22,747 bases of DNA from Chloroflexota bacterium (GCA_009838595.1 VXRI01000382.1:1-22747), one strand, 5' to 3'; numbered from the stretch's first letter, positions 1 through 7,344 are shown. Notes: generated by a model from the letters alone, not told the origin. Numbers and translations: made by a program.

Positions 1-114
1 CACGCAAGCGTTGCTCAGACGCTTCGAACGCAACGGCGAAATCATCACGCAAGCGCTGCTCAGACGCTTCGAGCGCAACGGCGAAGTCTTCGCGCAGGCG
101 TTGCTCAGACGCTT
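1..114 (-). repeat. 45-bp tandem repeats inside the coiled-coil gene
   Basis: Near-identical units begin at 1, 46 and 91; the third is complete only to about 114 here. The period is 45 bp, so each unit encodes 15 residues and the frame is kept. Units differ mostly by single substitutions, so the array looks recently expanded. There is no spacer between units, so it is not a CRISPR array. Confidence 0.85.
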
Positions 115-220
115 CTATTTCTGAACGAAACTCCCGGATGAGCGTCTGAACGATCTGTTCCAAATCCGCTTTGGTAGTGAATTCGGTATCGGGCGGCAGT
201 TGCGATGCCTGAGTAACCAT
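1..220 (-). CDS. Coiled-coil protein with 15-residue repeats (partial, cut by window edge)
   Basis: Reading leftward from an ATG at 220, an open frame runs off the window at base 1, giving the first 73 codons. The start is supported by an AAGGAG ribosome binding site at 226-231, 5 bases upstream. The N-terminus (MVTQASQLPPDTEFTTKADL) is followed by a highly charged, helix-prone region rich in Glu, Gln and Arg. From about residue 38 a 15-residue unit repeats: EASEQRLREDFAVAL, then EASEQRLRDDFAVAF, then a third unit that reaches the edge. This suggests an elongated coiled coil. No catalytic motif, signal peptide or membrane segment is seen in the visible part. It is divergent from the cobalamin operon. 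The function is unknown, and the number of repeats and the C-terminus lie outside the window. Confidence 0.75.
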   Translation of the reverse strand, partial: MVTQASQLPPDTEFTTKADLEQIVQTLIREFRSEIEASEQRLREDFAVALEASEQRLRDDFAVAFEASEQRLR

Positions 221-314
221 ACAGTCTCCTTGTGGACTCTAGCCACAATGATACACTATATTGCGGCACCGCGTTGCAGTCTCATTCGTTATTTCGGCGC
301 TTTGCCCAGCGTAT

Positions 315-345
315 TTGTGTCAAGTTTTGCAAAGCGTGATATTAT
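315..345 (+). promoter_or_regulatory. Candidate promoter of the cobalamin operon
   Basis: A TATTAT -10 hexamer at 340-345 is preceded by TGA (337-339), which makes an extended -10. A weak -35-like TTGTGT lies at 315-320 with a 19-bp spacer. It is about 100 bases upstream of the first operon gene. I see no cobalamin riboswitch in the leader (346-444). Confidence 0.4.
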
Positions 346-444
346 GTACGGCAGTTTCAGCGATGCGCGCTTGATGGCGATTGATGATGCACGATGGCAA
401 CGCACAACGCTTAGCGACGCGATGACTGGCGGAGCGAGTTTGAT

Positions 445-1092
445 TTGACGCTGCTGCAACGATTTGGGCTTACTCCGGATGAGATTGACCGGCGCAGCCT
501 TGAGATGGTCGAAGACGCTATACCTCCGACGCCGCATCTGACGGCGCGCGAGCGGTATGTGCTCGGGCGCATCGTGCGCGCTGAGGGCGAGCCGCAGATT
601 GTCGGGGCGGTGCGGTTCAGCGACGGCGCGGTTGAGCGAGGCATGGCGGCTATCCGCACCGGCGCCACCATCGTTACCGATGTGCGTATGGTCGAAGTAG
701 GCACATCGAAGGCGTTGCTGAGACGCACTGGCAATCCGATTACCACTATGATAGACGCACCCAGCATTGCGGAGCGCGCGAAACGGGAGGGTATCACGCG
801 CTCCGCAGCCGCTATTCGCGAGCTGACACCACAGATTGACGGCGCAGTCGTCGCCGTGGGCAACGCCCCGACGGCGTTGCTCGCGCTCCTAGACTGCGTG
901 GACGAAGGCACAGCAACACCGGCACTTATCATCGGCATGCCGGTAGGCTTTGTCGCTTGCGCCGAGTCGAAAGACGAACTTGTCAAGCGCTCCGTGCCGC
1001 ATATCACGATTCTGGGCAATCGCGGCGGCAGCAGCGCGGCGGCGGCGACGCTGAATGCTCTGCTATCCTTGACTATGGAAGATGCAATATGA
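445..1092 (+). CDS. cbiC: Cobalt-precorrin-8 methylmutase CbiC/CobH
   Basis: The 215-residue protein matches the CbiC/CobH family, which moves the methyl group from C11 to C12 of (cobalt-)precorrin-8 to give (cobalt) hydrogenobyrinate/cobyrinate. Visible family features are the N-terminal IDRRSLEMV segment, the VRFSDGAVERG stretch, TDVRMVEVG, the AVGNAPTALLALL motif and IIGMPVGFVACAESK near the C-terminus. The length is normal. The start is TTG at 445: an in-frame stop at 412-414 leaves no earlier ATG, and a GGAG lies at 431-434. The stop overlaps the next ATG (ATGA, 1089-1092). Oddity: where the family carries the catalytic His (RxIHxxG; His43 in Pseudomonas denitrificans CobH) this protein reads RIVRAEGE, so Arg45 replaces it. 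The family call is secure; activity is less certain. Confidence 0.9.
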   Translation: MTLLQRFGLTPDEIDRRSLEMVEDAIPPTPHLTARERYVLGRIVRAEGEPQIVGAVRFSDGAVERGMAAIRTGATIVTDVRMVEVGTSKALLRRTGNPITTMIDAPSIAERAKREGITRSAAAIRELTPQIDGAVVAVGNAPTALLALLDCVDEGTATPALIIGMPVGFVACAESKDELVKRSVPHITILGNRGGSSAAAATLNALLSLTMEDAI

Positions 1093-1976
1093 CCAGCGAG
1101 ACAGGGAACGCGAGGGCCGCCGAAATGACATCTGATACTATGACATCCGGCAGACGGAACGGCGCATCGCCGGGTGCCGGTTGGGGCGTGGTGCTGCTTG
1201 CTCACGGCAGTCAGCGCGGCAACCATACGATAGACGGGCTGCGCGATATGGTGCGGCGTCTGCAATCCCACCTCGGTGAAGACAACGCCAAAGTCAGGAT
1301 GGCGTGCATGGAGTTCATCCAGCCGGATTTGCCCAAGGCAGTCGCGGGTTTGGTGGCAGACGGCTGCACGGACATCACCGTTATGCCGTTCCTGCTGGGG
1401 CAAGGCACGCACAGCACGGAAGATCTCGCCGAAGGAATGGAACGCTCGCTGGAAGCAGACCCGCACATCCGCATCAAGGCGACTGCGGTGTTCGGAGCTG
1501 ATCCGGCGCTGGTAGAAATAGTCAGGCAGCGTGTTCAGGCGCAGGTGTCGCAGCGGAACGGCAGCGCAGGTTCGATCACGACAGGCACGACAGACGCGCC
1601 TATGGGCGTGATGCTGGTCAAGGCAGGCACGCGCTCGCAGGCTGAAGACCACCTGTGGCTGTACGAGATGGGGCGCATGCTCGAAGAGCAGCTCGGCGCG
1701 GGATTTGCGGTGGCGGTGGCGCAGTCTCACTTTGGCCCGCCCACGATGGAAGAGGCGGCGGCGGACTTGGTGGAACGGCAAGGCGCGGCGTCCGTCACCT
1801 GCGTGCCGTACATCTTCTTCCCCGGGCTGATACTGACGCGGAACATCATCGGCGGCGTGAAAACACTGGAGCGGAAATATCCCGGCGTTGGATTCGCCGT
1901 TACGCCAACTCTCGGCGTGGACGATGGGCTGGTTGAGCTTACGGCGCAGCGCATCCTAGACGCGGCATACGATTAG
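1089..1976 (+). CDS. cbiX: Sirohydrochlorin cobaltochelatase CbiX, two-domain form
   Basis: This 295-residue protein has two tandem CbiX-type chelatase domains (CbiX-long type). It inserts cobalt into sirohydrochlorin, the entry step of the anaerobic cobalamin route. Domain 1 (about residues 32-150) has LLAHGSQRG with His39, and MPFLLGQGTHSTEDL carrying the second metal-site His. Domain 2 (about 173-293) keeps the fold signature but has VKAGTRS and FFPGLILTR at the equivalent places, so both histidines are missing and only domain 1 should be catalytic. I chose the ATG at 1089, which overlaps the cbiC stop by 4 bases and implies translational coupling; a longer in-frame extension upstream lies inside cbiC and is unlikely. 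The first 30 residues are low in complexity with extra Met codons at 13 and 18, so the true start may be slightly later. Confidence 0.9.
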   Translation: MTSETGNARAAEMTSDTMTSGRRNGASPGAGWGVVLLAHGSQRGNHTIDGLRDMVRRLQSHLGEDNAKVRMACMEFIQPDLPKAVAGLVADGCTDITVMPFLLGQGTHSTEDLAEGMERSLEADPHIRIKATAVFGADPALVEIVRQRVQAQVSQRNGSAGSITTGTTDAPMGVMLVKAGTRSQAEDHLWLYEMGRMLEEQLGAGFAVAVAQSHFGPPTMEEAAADLVERQGAASVTCVPYIFFPGLILTRNIIGGVKTLERKYPGVGFAVTPTLGVDDGLVELTAQRILDAAYD

Positions 1977-1990
1977 CGTGGTATAGCAAG

Positions 1991-3313
1991 ATGGCAAGGC
2001 GAGAAAGCGATTACAGCCGCCCGACGGTGCGAAGACGCGGCATGCGAACCGGCTATACGACGGGAGCATGCGCTGCCGCCGCCGCGAAAGCAGCCACTCT
2101 CGCACTGCTCATGGGTGAACCACAGCGCGAGGTTACGATACGCCTGCCCATCGGTAAGGACGCCACATTTCAGATTGAGCGGTGCGAGATAAAATCGGAC
2201 GATGTGATTTTTCGGAACATCGTTAACGGCACTGATACAACTACTTCGACTGCGCTATGCTCCGTGATTAAGGATGGCGGCGACGACCCTGATGTTACTT
2301 CAGGCGCGGAAATATGCGCGAGAGTTTGGACGGATGACACCGTAAGTCGCGTTGACAGCACAAGTGGCGAGAGCGGTGTAGGCTTCAATAGAAGTGTTAA
2401 CGGTGCGAGTGGCGCTGACGAAGTTAGCGTAACTCTGCGCGGTGGCGAGGGAGTGGGCACGGTGACCAAGCCCGGCACGGGCATAGATGTCGGCGACGCT
2501 TCCATAACTCGCGTGCCGCGCCGCATGATTACGCAATCCGTACAGAATGCAGCGAAGAGCATGGGCGGTGCGGGCTCGTTTATTGTGGAAATATCCGTCC
2601 CGGGCGGACATGAAATCGCCAAGAAGACGGACAACCCGCGTCTGGGCATTGTGGACGGCATATCCATTCTCGGCACGACGGGGGTGGTGCAGCCGTTCTC
2701 CACTGCCGCTTGGCGGGCGAGCGTGAATGTCGCCATCAATGTAGCGGCGGCGAACAATCTGGCGCATATGGTCATCACCACCGGCACGCAGTCCGAGCTG
2801 TTCGCCAAGCGCTGGCTCGCGCTGGAAGATATGGCGTATGTGAATGTGGGCATATTCACCGGCTCGGCGCTGGAACGGTGTGTGCGGAACGGCATCCCAC
2901 GCGCGACGCTGGTCGGCATGGTCGGCAAATTCTCCAAGATTGCTATGGGTTACTTCGTTACGCATGTCGCCGGCAACAAGGTCGATCCTGCGTTCCTCGC
3001 ATCGCTTGCGGCTGAGTGTGGCGCGAGCGACGATGTGCAGGCGCTGATGCGTGATGCGGCAAGCGGCAGGCACTTTCAGGAAATTGCGCTGGAACACGGC
3101 GCGATGCAGGTGTTCGACTTGATGTGCGAGCGCGTGTGCGACGAGGCTCGCCGCTATTTGAACGGCAAGATGCACGCCCGCGATGCCGACCTACGCGAAC
3201 GCGCGAACGACCTGATTATCGACGCGATATGCTTCGACTTCGAGGGCGATATTCTTGGCAAGGCGAGCACATCGGCGGCGGGCATTCCACTCACGGCTGC
3301 GTCAGATGGCTAA
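1991..3313 (+). CDS. cbiD: Cobalt-precorrin-5B C1-methyltransferase CbiD
   Basis: CbiD methylates C1 of cobalt-precorrin-5B using S-adenosylmethionine and is specific to the anaerobic cobalamin pathway. Signature segments are RTGYTTGACAAAAAKAA (19-35), CSVIKDGGDDPDVTSGA (90-106), GGEGVGTVTKPG (151-162) and VAGNKVDPAFLA in the C-terminal half. At 440 residues it is longer than the usual size of about 360-380. Most of the excess is a Ser/Gly/Asp-rich insertion at about residues 114-147, between ICARVW and VTLRGGEG. The ATG at 1991 lies 14 bases after cbiX with only a weak ribosome binding site. The 3' end overlaps cbiT by 8 bases. Confidence 0.94.
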   Translation: MARRESDYSRPTVRRRGMRTGYTTGACAAAAAKAATLALLMGEPQREVTIRLPIGKDATFQIERCEIKSDDVIFRNIVNGTDTTTSTALCSVIKDGGDDPDVTSGAEICARVWTDDTVSRVDSTSGESGVGFNRSVNGASGADEVSVTLRGGEGVGTVTKPGTGIDVGDASITRVPRRMITQSVQNAAKSMGGAGSFIVEISVPGGHEIAKKTDNPRLGIVDGISILGTTGVVQPFSTAAWRASVNVAINVAAANNLAHMVITTGTQSELFAKRWLALEDMAYVNVGIFTGSALERCVRNGIPRATLVGMVGKFSKIAMGYFVTHVAGNKVDPAFLASLAAECGASDDVQALMRDAASGRHFQEIALEHGAMQVFDLMCERVCDEARRYLNGKMHARDADLRERANDLIIDAICFDFEGDILGKASTSAAGIPLTAASDG

Positions 3314-3968
3314 GGCGCGCGCTGGCAACGGCGCGAGAGGCACGGGCGAGAGCGCTGCGAATCGTCCGCTTGGTCTGCCGGACGACGCATTCTCTCAGAA
3401 ACGCCCTGTTCGTGGACTCATCACCAAGTCGGAAGTGCGCGCGGTGAGCTTGTACAAGTTGGGATTGCGGCGCAACAGCGTAGTGTGGGATGTTGGCGCG
3501 GGCAGCGGTTCGGTCGCGCTCGAAGCGGCGCTCATCGCGTCCGAAGGCACGGTGTACGCGGTAGAACGAGACGGCGAGTGCGTGGATATGCTGCGACACA
3601 ATATCGCAAATCTCGGCCCTTCGAATATCATAGTGGAAGCGGGCGAGGCGCCGGGCGCGCTTGACGGGCTGCCCGCGCCGGACTGCGTGTTTGTGGGCGG
3701 TGGAGGCAACAAGCTCGCGGACATATTGGAATGCGCTGTGTCTCGGTTGAGTGCGGGCGGGCGTATCGTGGTGAACCTTGCGGCTATCGAACGCGTGCAG
3801 ACTGCGCGGGCTTGCCTTATCGGGCTAGGCTTCGATGTGGAAACGACGATGATAAGCGCATCGCGCGGCAGTGCGCTGCCCGACGGCACGACACGGCTGG
3901 CGGCGCAGAACCCGGTATTTATCGTTACGGGGATTGACACGGACAGTCAGGATAAACGGGATAGATAG
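3306..3968 (+). CDS. cbiT: Cobalt-precorrin-6B C15-methyltransferase (decarboxylating) CbiT
   Basis: The 220-residue protein is a class I SAM methyltransferase of the CbiT/CobL-C family. It methylates C15 and decarboxylates the C12 acetate side chain of cobalt-precorrin-6B. RGLITKSEVRAVSLYKLGL (36-54) is followed by SAM motif I, VWDVGAGSGSVALEAA (60-75). An acidic residue in YAVERD ends the second strand, and FVGGGGNKL matches the family G-rich segment. I chose the ATG at 3306, which overlaps the cbiD stop by 8 bases; the first 25 residues are a poorly conserved extension. No CbiE domain is fused and no cbiE gene is in the window. The C-terminal tail (DSQDKRDR) is encoded by a repeat-like sequence that runs into cbiL. 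Confidence 0.93.
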   Translation: MAKARAGNGARGTGESAANRPLGLPDDAFSQKRPVRGLITKSEVRAVSLYKLGLRRNSVVWDVGAGSGSVALEAALIASEGTVYAVERDGECVDMLRHNIANLGPSNIIVEAGEAPGALDGLPAPDCVFVGGGGNKLADILECAVSRLSAGGRIVVNLAAIERVQTARACLIGLGFDVETTMISASRGSALPDGTTRLAAQNPVFIVTGIDTDSQDKRDR

Positions 3969-3988
3969 GCAAGATGGATAAGATAGGC
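3953..3988 (+). repeat. GGATA/CAGGAT-type repeat tract at the cbiT-cbiL junction
   Basis: A run of degenerate GGATA, GGGATAGATAGG and AAGATGGATAAGATAGG units spans the cbiT stop and the cbiL start. Similar CAGGAT/GGATGG tracts occur at the cbiL-cbiF junction (4686-4704), at 12924-12973 and at 14171-14195. The tract supplies the last codons of cbiT and the first codons of cbiL. Confidence 0.5.
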
Positions 3989-4708
3989 TGCTTGTATGGG
4001 GTTGGCGTGGGGCCGGGGGATCCGGAACTTTTGACATTGAAGGCGGTGCGCGTGCTGCGGGACTCGCCGGTTGTGTTCACGCCGCAGGCTGTGGGCAGCG
4101 CGGACAGCCTCGCGCTCACGGTGGCGCGACACCACATCGACGAATCGAGGCAGCGGCTGATATACGCCGAGGTCGTGATGGGCGGTACGTCGGACGATGT
4201 GTGGACCGAAGCCGCCGAGCGCATTTCACGCTACCTGCTAGGCGGCGAGGATGTGGCGTTCCTGACGCAGGGCGACCCGCTTCTGTACGGTTCGTTCATG
4301 TATGTGATGGTGAAAGTTCAAGCACTGTATCCGGATATCCCGATAGAGGTAGTGCCGGGCGTAACATCCATCACGGCATCCGCGTCTCGCGCGAAGATTC
4401 CGCTCGTGTCGCACGCGGAACGGCTCGCCGTGCTGCCCGCGATGTACGGCATCGACGACCTGCGCGATGTGCTGGCGCGCAACGACACGGTGGTGCTGAT
4501 GAAGGTGAACCGCAGGGCGATGGCAGCGGTGTCGCAGCTGGAAGCGGACGGAGAACTGAGCCGCTGCGTGTTCGTGCGAAGGGCAACCACGCCACGCGAG
4601 CGGGTCGAGTTCAGCCTGCAAGAAATATCGCCATCGGAAACGGACTACTTCTCGATGCTGATACTTAGCAGAGCCAACATCGATGAAGAGGATGGGCAGG
4701 ATGGTTAG
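3974..4708 (+). CDS. cbiL: Cobalt-precorrin-2 C20-methyltransferase CbiL
   Basis: This 244-residue tetrapyrrole methylase methylates C20 of cobalt-precorrin-2. The N-terminal GVGVGPGDPELLTLKA (9-24) is the P-loop-like family motif. TQGDPLLYGSFMYV and EVVPGVTSITASASRA follow, the latter forming the SAM-binding region. The substitution pattern (VVFTPQAVGSADSLAL, then a long segment before TQGDP) is typical of CbiL/CobI and not of CbiF or CbiH. The length is normal. The ATG at 3974 lies 5 bases after cbiT, with a weak GGCAAG upstream. The C-terminal tail (DEEDGQDG) is encoded by another GGATGG/CAGGATGG tract. Confidence 0.93.
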   Translation: MDKIGCLYGVGVGPGDPELLTLKAVRVLRDSPVVFTPQAVGSADSLALTVARHHIDESRQRLIYAEVVMGGTSDDVWTEAAERISRYLLGGEDVAFLTQGDPLLYGSFMYVMVKVQALYPDIPIEVVPGVTSITASASRAKIPLVSHAERLAVLPAMYGIDDLRDVLARNDTVVLMKVNRRAMAAVSQLEADGELSRCVFVRRATTPRERVEFSLQEISPSETDYFSMLILSRANIDEEDGQDG

Positions 4709-4710
4709 TC

Positions 4711-5562
4711 ATGATGGATAATCTAGGCGAAGGCAAGGTCTATTTTATTGGCGGCGGTCCGGGCGACCCGGAGCTGCTGACGCTGAAGGCGAAGCGCATT
4801 ATCGACTCGGCGGATGTGATCATCTACGCGGATTCGCTGGTGCACCCGTCTGTGTGTGATGGAGCCAAGCACGGCGCGCAGATTATCGGCAGCAAGACAA
4901 TGACGCTGGACGAAATCAGCGAACTAATGATAGACGCGGCGCGTGAGGGCAAGCTTGTCGCGCGTGTGCAGAGCGGAGACCCGTCCATCTACGGCGCGGT
5001 GCTGGAGCAGATGCGCCTGTTGGACTCTGCGGGCGTGGACTACGAAATCGTGCCCGGTGTCAGCGCGGCATTCGCGGCGGCGGCAGTGCTGAAGACCGAG
5101 TTCACTGTGCCGGAAGTGTCCCAGACAGTGATATTCACGCGGCTGGAAGGGCGAGTGGCAATGCCTAGCGGCGAGAAGCTACGCGACCTAGCGGCGCACG
5201 GCTGCACTCTGGTGATTTTCCTCAGCATCACACGCATCAACAAAGTCGTCAGCGAGCTGAAGGCGGGCGACGCATACGACGATGACACTCCGGTCGCAGT
5301 GGTCTATCGCGTGGGCTGGGAAGACGAACTTGTCATCACAGGAACGCTGGGCGACATCGCGCCGAAGGTCAAGCGCGCGGGCATAACTCTGCAAGCGTTG
5401 GTGCTGGTAGGCGCGGCGTTCGACACGGACATACGGCAGCTCGAAGCTGCGGGCACGGCGGCGACATCGCACCTGTATTCGTCCAACTACACGCACTTAT
5501 ACCGCCGCGCCGTAGATTTCGCCAAAAGCGAATCGGTGCATCAGCGCGCGGGCGATGGCTGA
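4711..5562 (+). CDS. cbiF: Cobalt-precorrin-4 C11-methyltransferase CbiF
   Basis: This 283-residue tetrapyrrole methylase of the CbiF/CobM group methylates C11 of cobalt-precorrin-4. Diagnostic segments are VYFIGGGPGDPELLTLKA (10-27), IIYADSLVHPSV, VARVQSGDPSIYGAVLEQ, VPGVSAAFAAAAVL and FTRLEGRVAMP; the YADSLV and TRLEGR stretches are typical of CbiF/CobM. It starts 2 bases after cbiL at the tandem ATG codons 4711/4714, and either could be used. The 3' end overlaps cbiG by 8 bases (5555-5562). The C-terminal 40 residues beyond the methylase core (from about 245) are a short variable tail. Confidence 0.94.
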   Translation: MMDNLGEGKVYFIGGGPGDPELLTLKAKRIIDSADVIIYADSLVHPSVCDGAKHGAQIIGSKTMTLDEISELMIDAAREGKLVARVQSGDPSIYGAVLEQMRLLDSAGVDYEIVPGVSAAFAAAAVLKTEFTVPEVSQTVIFTRLEGRVAMPSGEKLRDLAAHGCTLVIFLSITRINKVVSELKAGDAYDDDTPVAVVYRVGWEDELVITGTLGDIAPKVKRAGITLQALVLVGAAFDTDIRQLEAAGTAATSHLYSSNYTHLYRRAVDFAKSESVHQRAGDG

Positions 5563-6715
5563 CACAACGGCGATTGTCGCCATATCGCGGCGCGGCGCGG
5601 TAATTGGCGCGCGGGTGCGCAATGCGCTTGGCGGGAATGCCGCGCTGTATGCGGAGCAACGCTTCCTTGGCGACGCCATTTCCGTCCAGACCGTGCAAAA
5701 ACCATCCCCCGTTCATCCTGCCCCTGTCGAAGGACAAGACCATCAGCCCGCGCAAAACGCCATACCCTTCGACCTGCCCGCGCGGCCCCTTGTGGCGCGG
5801 CTGTTTGTCGAGTGCGAGCGGCTTGTGCTGATGATGCCCGTGGGCGCGGCAGTCAGGCTGCTCGCGGCGCACATCGGCGACAAGCATTCGGACTGCGCCG
5901 TCGTGTGCGTGGACGACGGCGGGCGTTTTGCGGTTAGCCTGCTATCCGGGCATATCGGCGGCGCGGACGCCCTTGCGGAGCAAGTCGCGCGCGCGATTGA
6001 CGCAACTGCGGTCATCACATCGGCGTCGCATGCGCTGAACACCATAGCCGTTGACCTGCTGGGCGCGGCTCTAGGCTGGCGCATCGAGGCGAGTTCGCAG
6101 ATGGTTACGCGGGCGAGCGCGGCGATGGTGAATGGCGAACCTGTCGGGATTTATCAAGATTCCGGAGAGCGCGACTGGTGGGACACGAACAGGCCGCTGC
6201 CATCGAACATAACCGTTTGCGACACGATAGACGCGCTGGCGGCGTTCCCCAATGCGCTGGTGATAAGCGACCGCACCGATGTGTCCGAGCGTGTCGCGGC
6301 GCAGGGACACAGGACGCTTGTCGTGTACAAGCCACGCAGTCTTGTCGTGGGGATTGGCAGCCGGCGCGGCGTGGATTTCGCCGAAGTCGATGCGTTGCTG
6401 CGCGACACATTCCGCGCAAACAGGCTTGCTATCGAGAGCGTGCGCTGCATCGCCACGGCAGAGCTAAAGCGCGACGAGGCGGGCATCAACATGCTTGCCG
6501 AGCATCTAGGCGTTCCCGTGCTGCATTACGAAGCGGACGAGTTGAACGCCACGCCGGGTCCGTCGGGCGCGTCGGAGTCGCAGCGACTGCTGGGCATCGT
6601 TGGCGTGGCAGAACCTGCGGTGCTGCTGGCGTCGGGCGCCGACATCATCGTGCCGAAAGTGCGATCGGAGAGCGCGACGCTGGCGGTGGCGAGGATCGTT
6701 CATGAAAACATTTAG
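5555..6715 (+). CDS. cbiG: Cobalt-precorrin-5A hydrolase CbiG
   Basis: CbiG opens the delta-lactone of cobalt-precorrin-5A and releases acetaldehyde, the ring-contraction step specific to the anaerobic pathway. The 386-residue protein has the N-terminal domain with LMMPVGAAVRLLA and SLLSGHIGGADALAEQVA, and the C-terminal domain with VVGIGSRRGVDF and a GVAEPAVLLASGADIIVPK ending. The C-terminus looks complete and no CbiH is fused. The ATG at 5555 overlaps the cbiF stop. An unusual proline-rich insertion at about residues 46-75 separates EQRFLGD from PLVARLF, and its DNA (5706-5738) is a REP-like repeat. The stop codon overlaps that of the convergent restriction gene. It is the last recognisable cobalamin gene in the window. 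Confidence 0.93.
   Translation: MADTTAIVAISRRGAVIGARVRNALGGNAALYAEQRFLGDAISVQTVQKPSPVHPAPVEGQDHQPAQNAIPFDLPARPLVARLFVECERLVLMMPVGAAVRLLAAHIGDKHSDCAVVCVDDGGRFAVSLLSGHIGGADALAEQVARAIDATAVITSASHALNTIAVDLLGAALGWRIEASSQMVTRASAAMVNGEPVGIYQDSGERDWWDTNRPLPSNITVCDTIDALAAFPNALVISDRTDVSERVAAQGHRTLVVYKPRSLVVGIGSRRGVDFAEVDALLRDTFRANRLAIESVRCIATAELKRDEAGINMLAEHLGVPVLHYEADELNATPGPSGASESQRLLGIVGVAEPAVLLASGADIIVPKVRSESATLAVARIVHENI
5706..5738 (+). repeat. REP-like palindromic repeat inside the cbiG coding sequence
   Basis: The core CCGTTCATCCTG plus CCCCTGTCGAAGGACA aligns with intergenic copies at 9901-9928 and, on the other strand, at 9941-9996. The insertion keeps the cbiG frame and encodes PSPVHPAPVEGQ. 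The short arms (TCCT and AGGA) can pair. Confidence 0.65.
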
Positions 6716-7344
6716 ATGAAGACACGCAAGCGAGGGAAAATCGCCCGTCCCGCCGCCGTTCTTTGCAGTATTTCCATAGTCACGGCTTCACTAGCGGCAC
6801 GCAGTTGAGCTGAATCCGTAGGGTTTGCAGGAATGTCACACGGCAACAACCATTGGGGCTGTTCTGTGTGTAGATTGTCTAGCGGGGCGCGTGGTAGCAC
6901 AACTGCATCACTTGTTGACCTGTCAGCATCAGGTAGAATGTCGGGGTCTGCATATCCGATTCCTACGTTTGCCAATACGAAAATCGTCGCGGTGTCCCCT
7001 CGTCGAACGGAATCACCAAGAGTGTTGATGAGTCGGATTTGCTGCCTTCCACCTGTAAAGGACGCTTTGACGGAAATTTGATGTTGCCCAACTACAATGT
7101 CTTCTTCATCAACGCCAAGTCCTCTCGCTCTCGCGTTTGTAACGCCTACACACCTCATCGCCGTTGTAAGTATCCTTTCAGTGCCTCCACCCACGATGAA
7201 TCGATTTTCCCTGACGCTTGTTCCGTATTCACCAATCAAGATGCCAAGCGCGCGTATTATCTCATCAAGCACGTCGGTAGAATCTTCAAGGCCTCGCCGG
7301 AATTGCAGGAAGATTTGCCTATGTGGTTCGTATATGGATGGCAT
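6712..7344 (-). CDS. Putative type II restriction endonuclease
   Basis: This 210-residue protein lies directly downstream of a DNA methyltransferase gene and overlaps its 3' end by 26 bases, the usual arrangement of a type II restriction-modification pair. The sequence contains LGVDEEDIVVGQHQISVKAS (about 76-95), where an acidic cluster followed by a beta strand ending in SVK resembles a PD-(D/E)XK nuclease active site. The SVKASF segment has loose resemblance to Cfr10I/Bse634I-type enzymes, but I could not align a second acidic residue with confidence. The recognition sequence is not predictable by eye. The AT-richer composition, unlike the cobalamin genes, suggests transfer. The stop codon overlaps the cbiG stop. 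The role rests mostly on context. Confidence 0.6.
   Translation of the reverse strand: MPSIYEPHRQIFLQFRRGLEDSTDVLDEIIRALGILIGEYGTSVRENRFIVGGGTERILTTAMRCVGVTNARARGLGVDEEDIVVGQHQISVKASFTGGRQQIRLINTLGDSVRRGDTATIFVLANVGIGYADPDILPDADRSTSDAVVLPRAPLDNLHTEQPQWLLPCDIPANPTDSAQLRAASEAVTMEILQRTAAGRAIFPRLRVFI

Noticed and set aside
1..114. CRISPR-like repeats
   Set aside because: The units are contiguous without unique spacers, have a period of 45 bp and lie in frame in an open reading frame.
221..444. Cobalamin riboswitch ahead of the cobalamin operon
   Set aside because: I looked for the B12-box-like conserved core and the long structured leader, and found neither; the leader after the candidate promoter is only about 100 bases.
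411..1781. Long minus-strand open frame opposite cbiC and cbiX
   Set aside because: It is the antisense shadow of two clear genes, Arg/Ser/His-rich, with no family features.
5555..6715. CbiG-CbiH fusion
   Set aside because: The protein ends with the normal CbiG C-terminus, and no tetrapyrrole methylase motif follows.
7039..7120. Assigning the endonuclease to the Cfr10I/Bse634I group
   Set aside because: Only a short SVK-centred segment looks similar; the second acidic active-site residue could not be placed.
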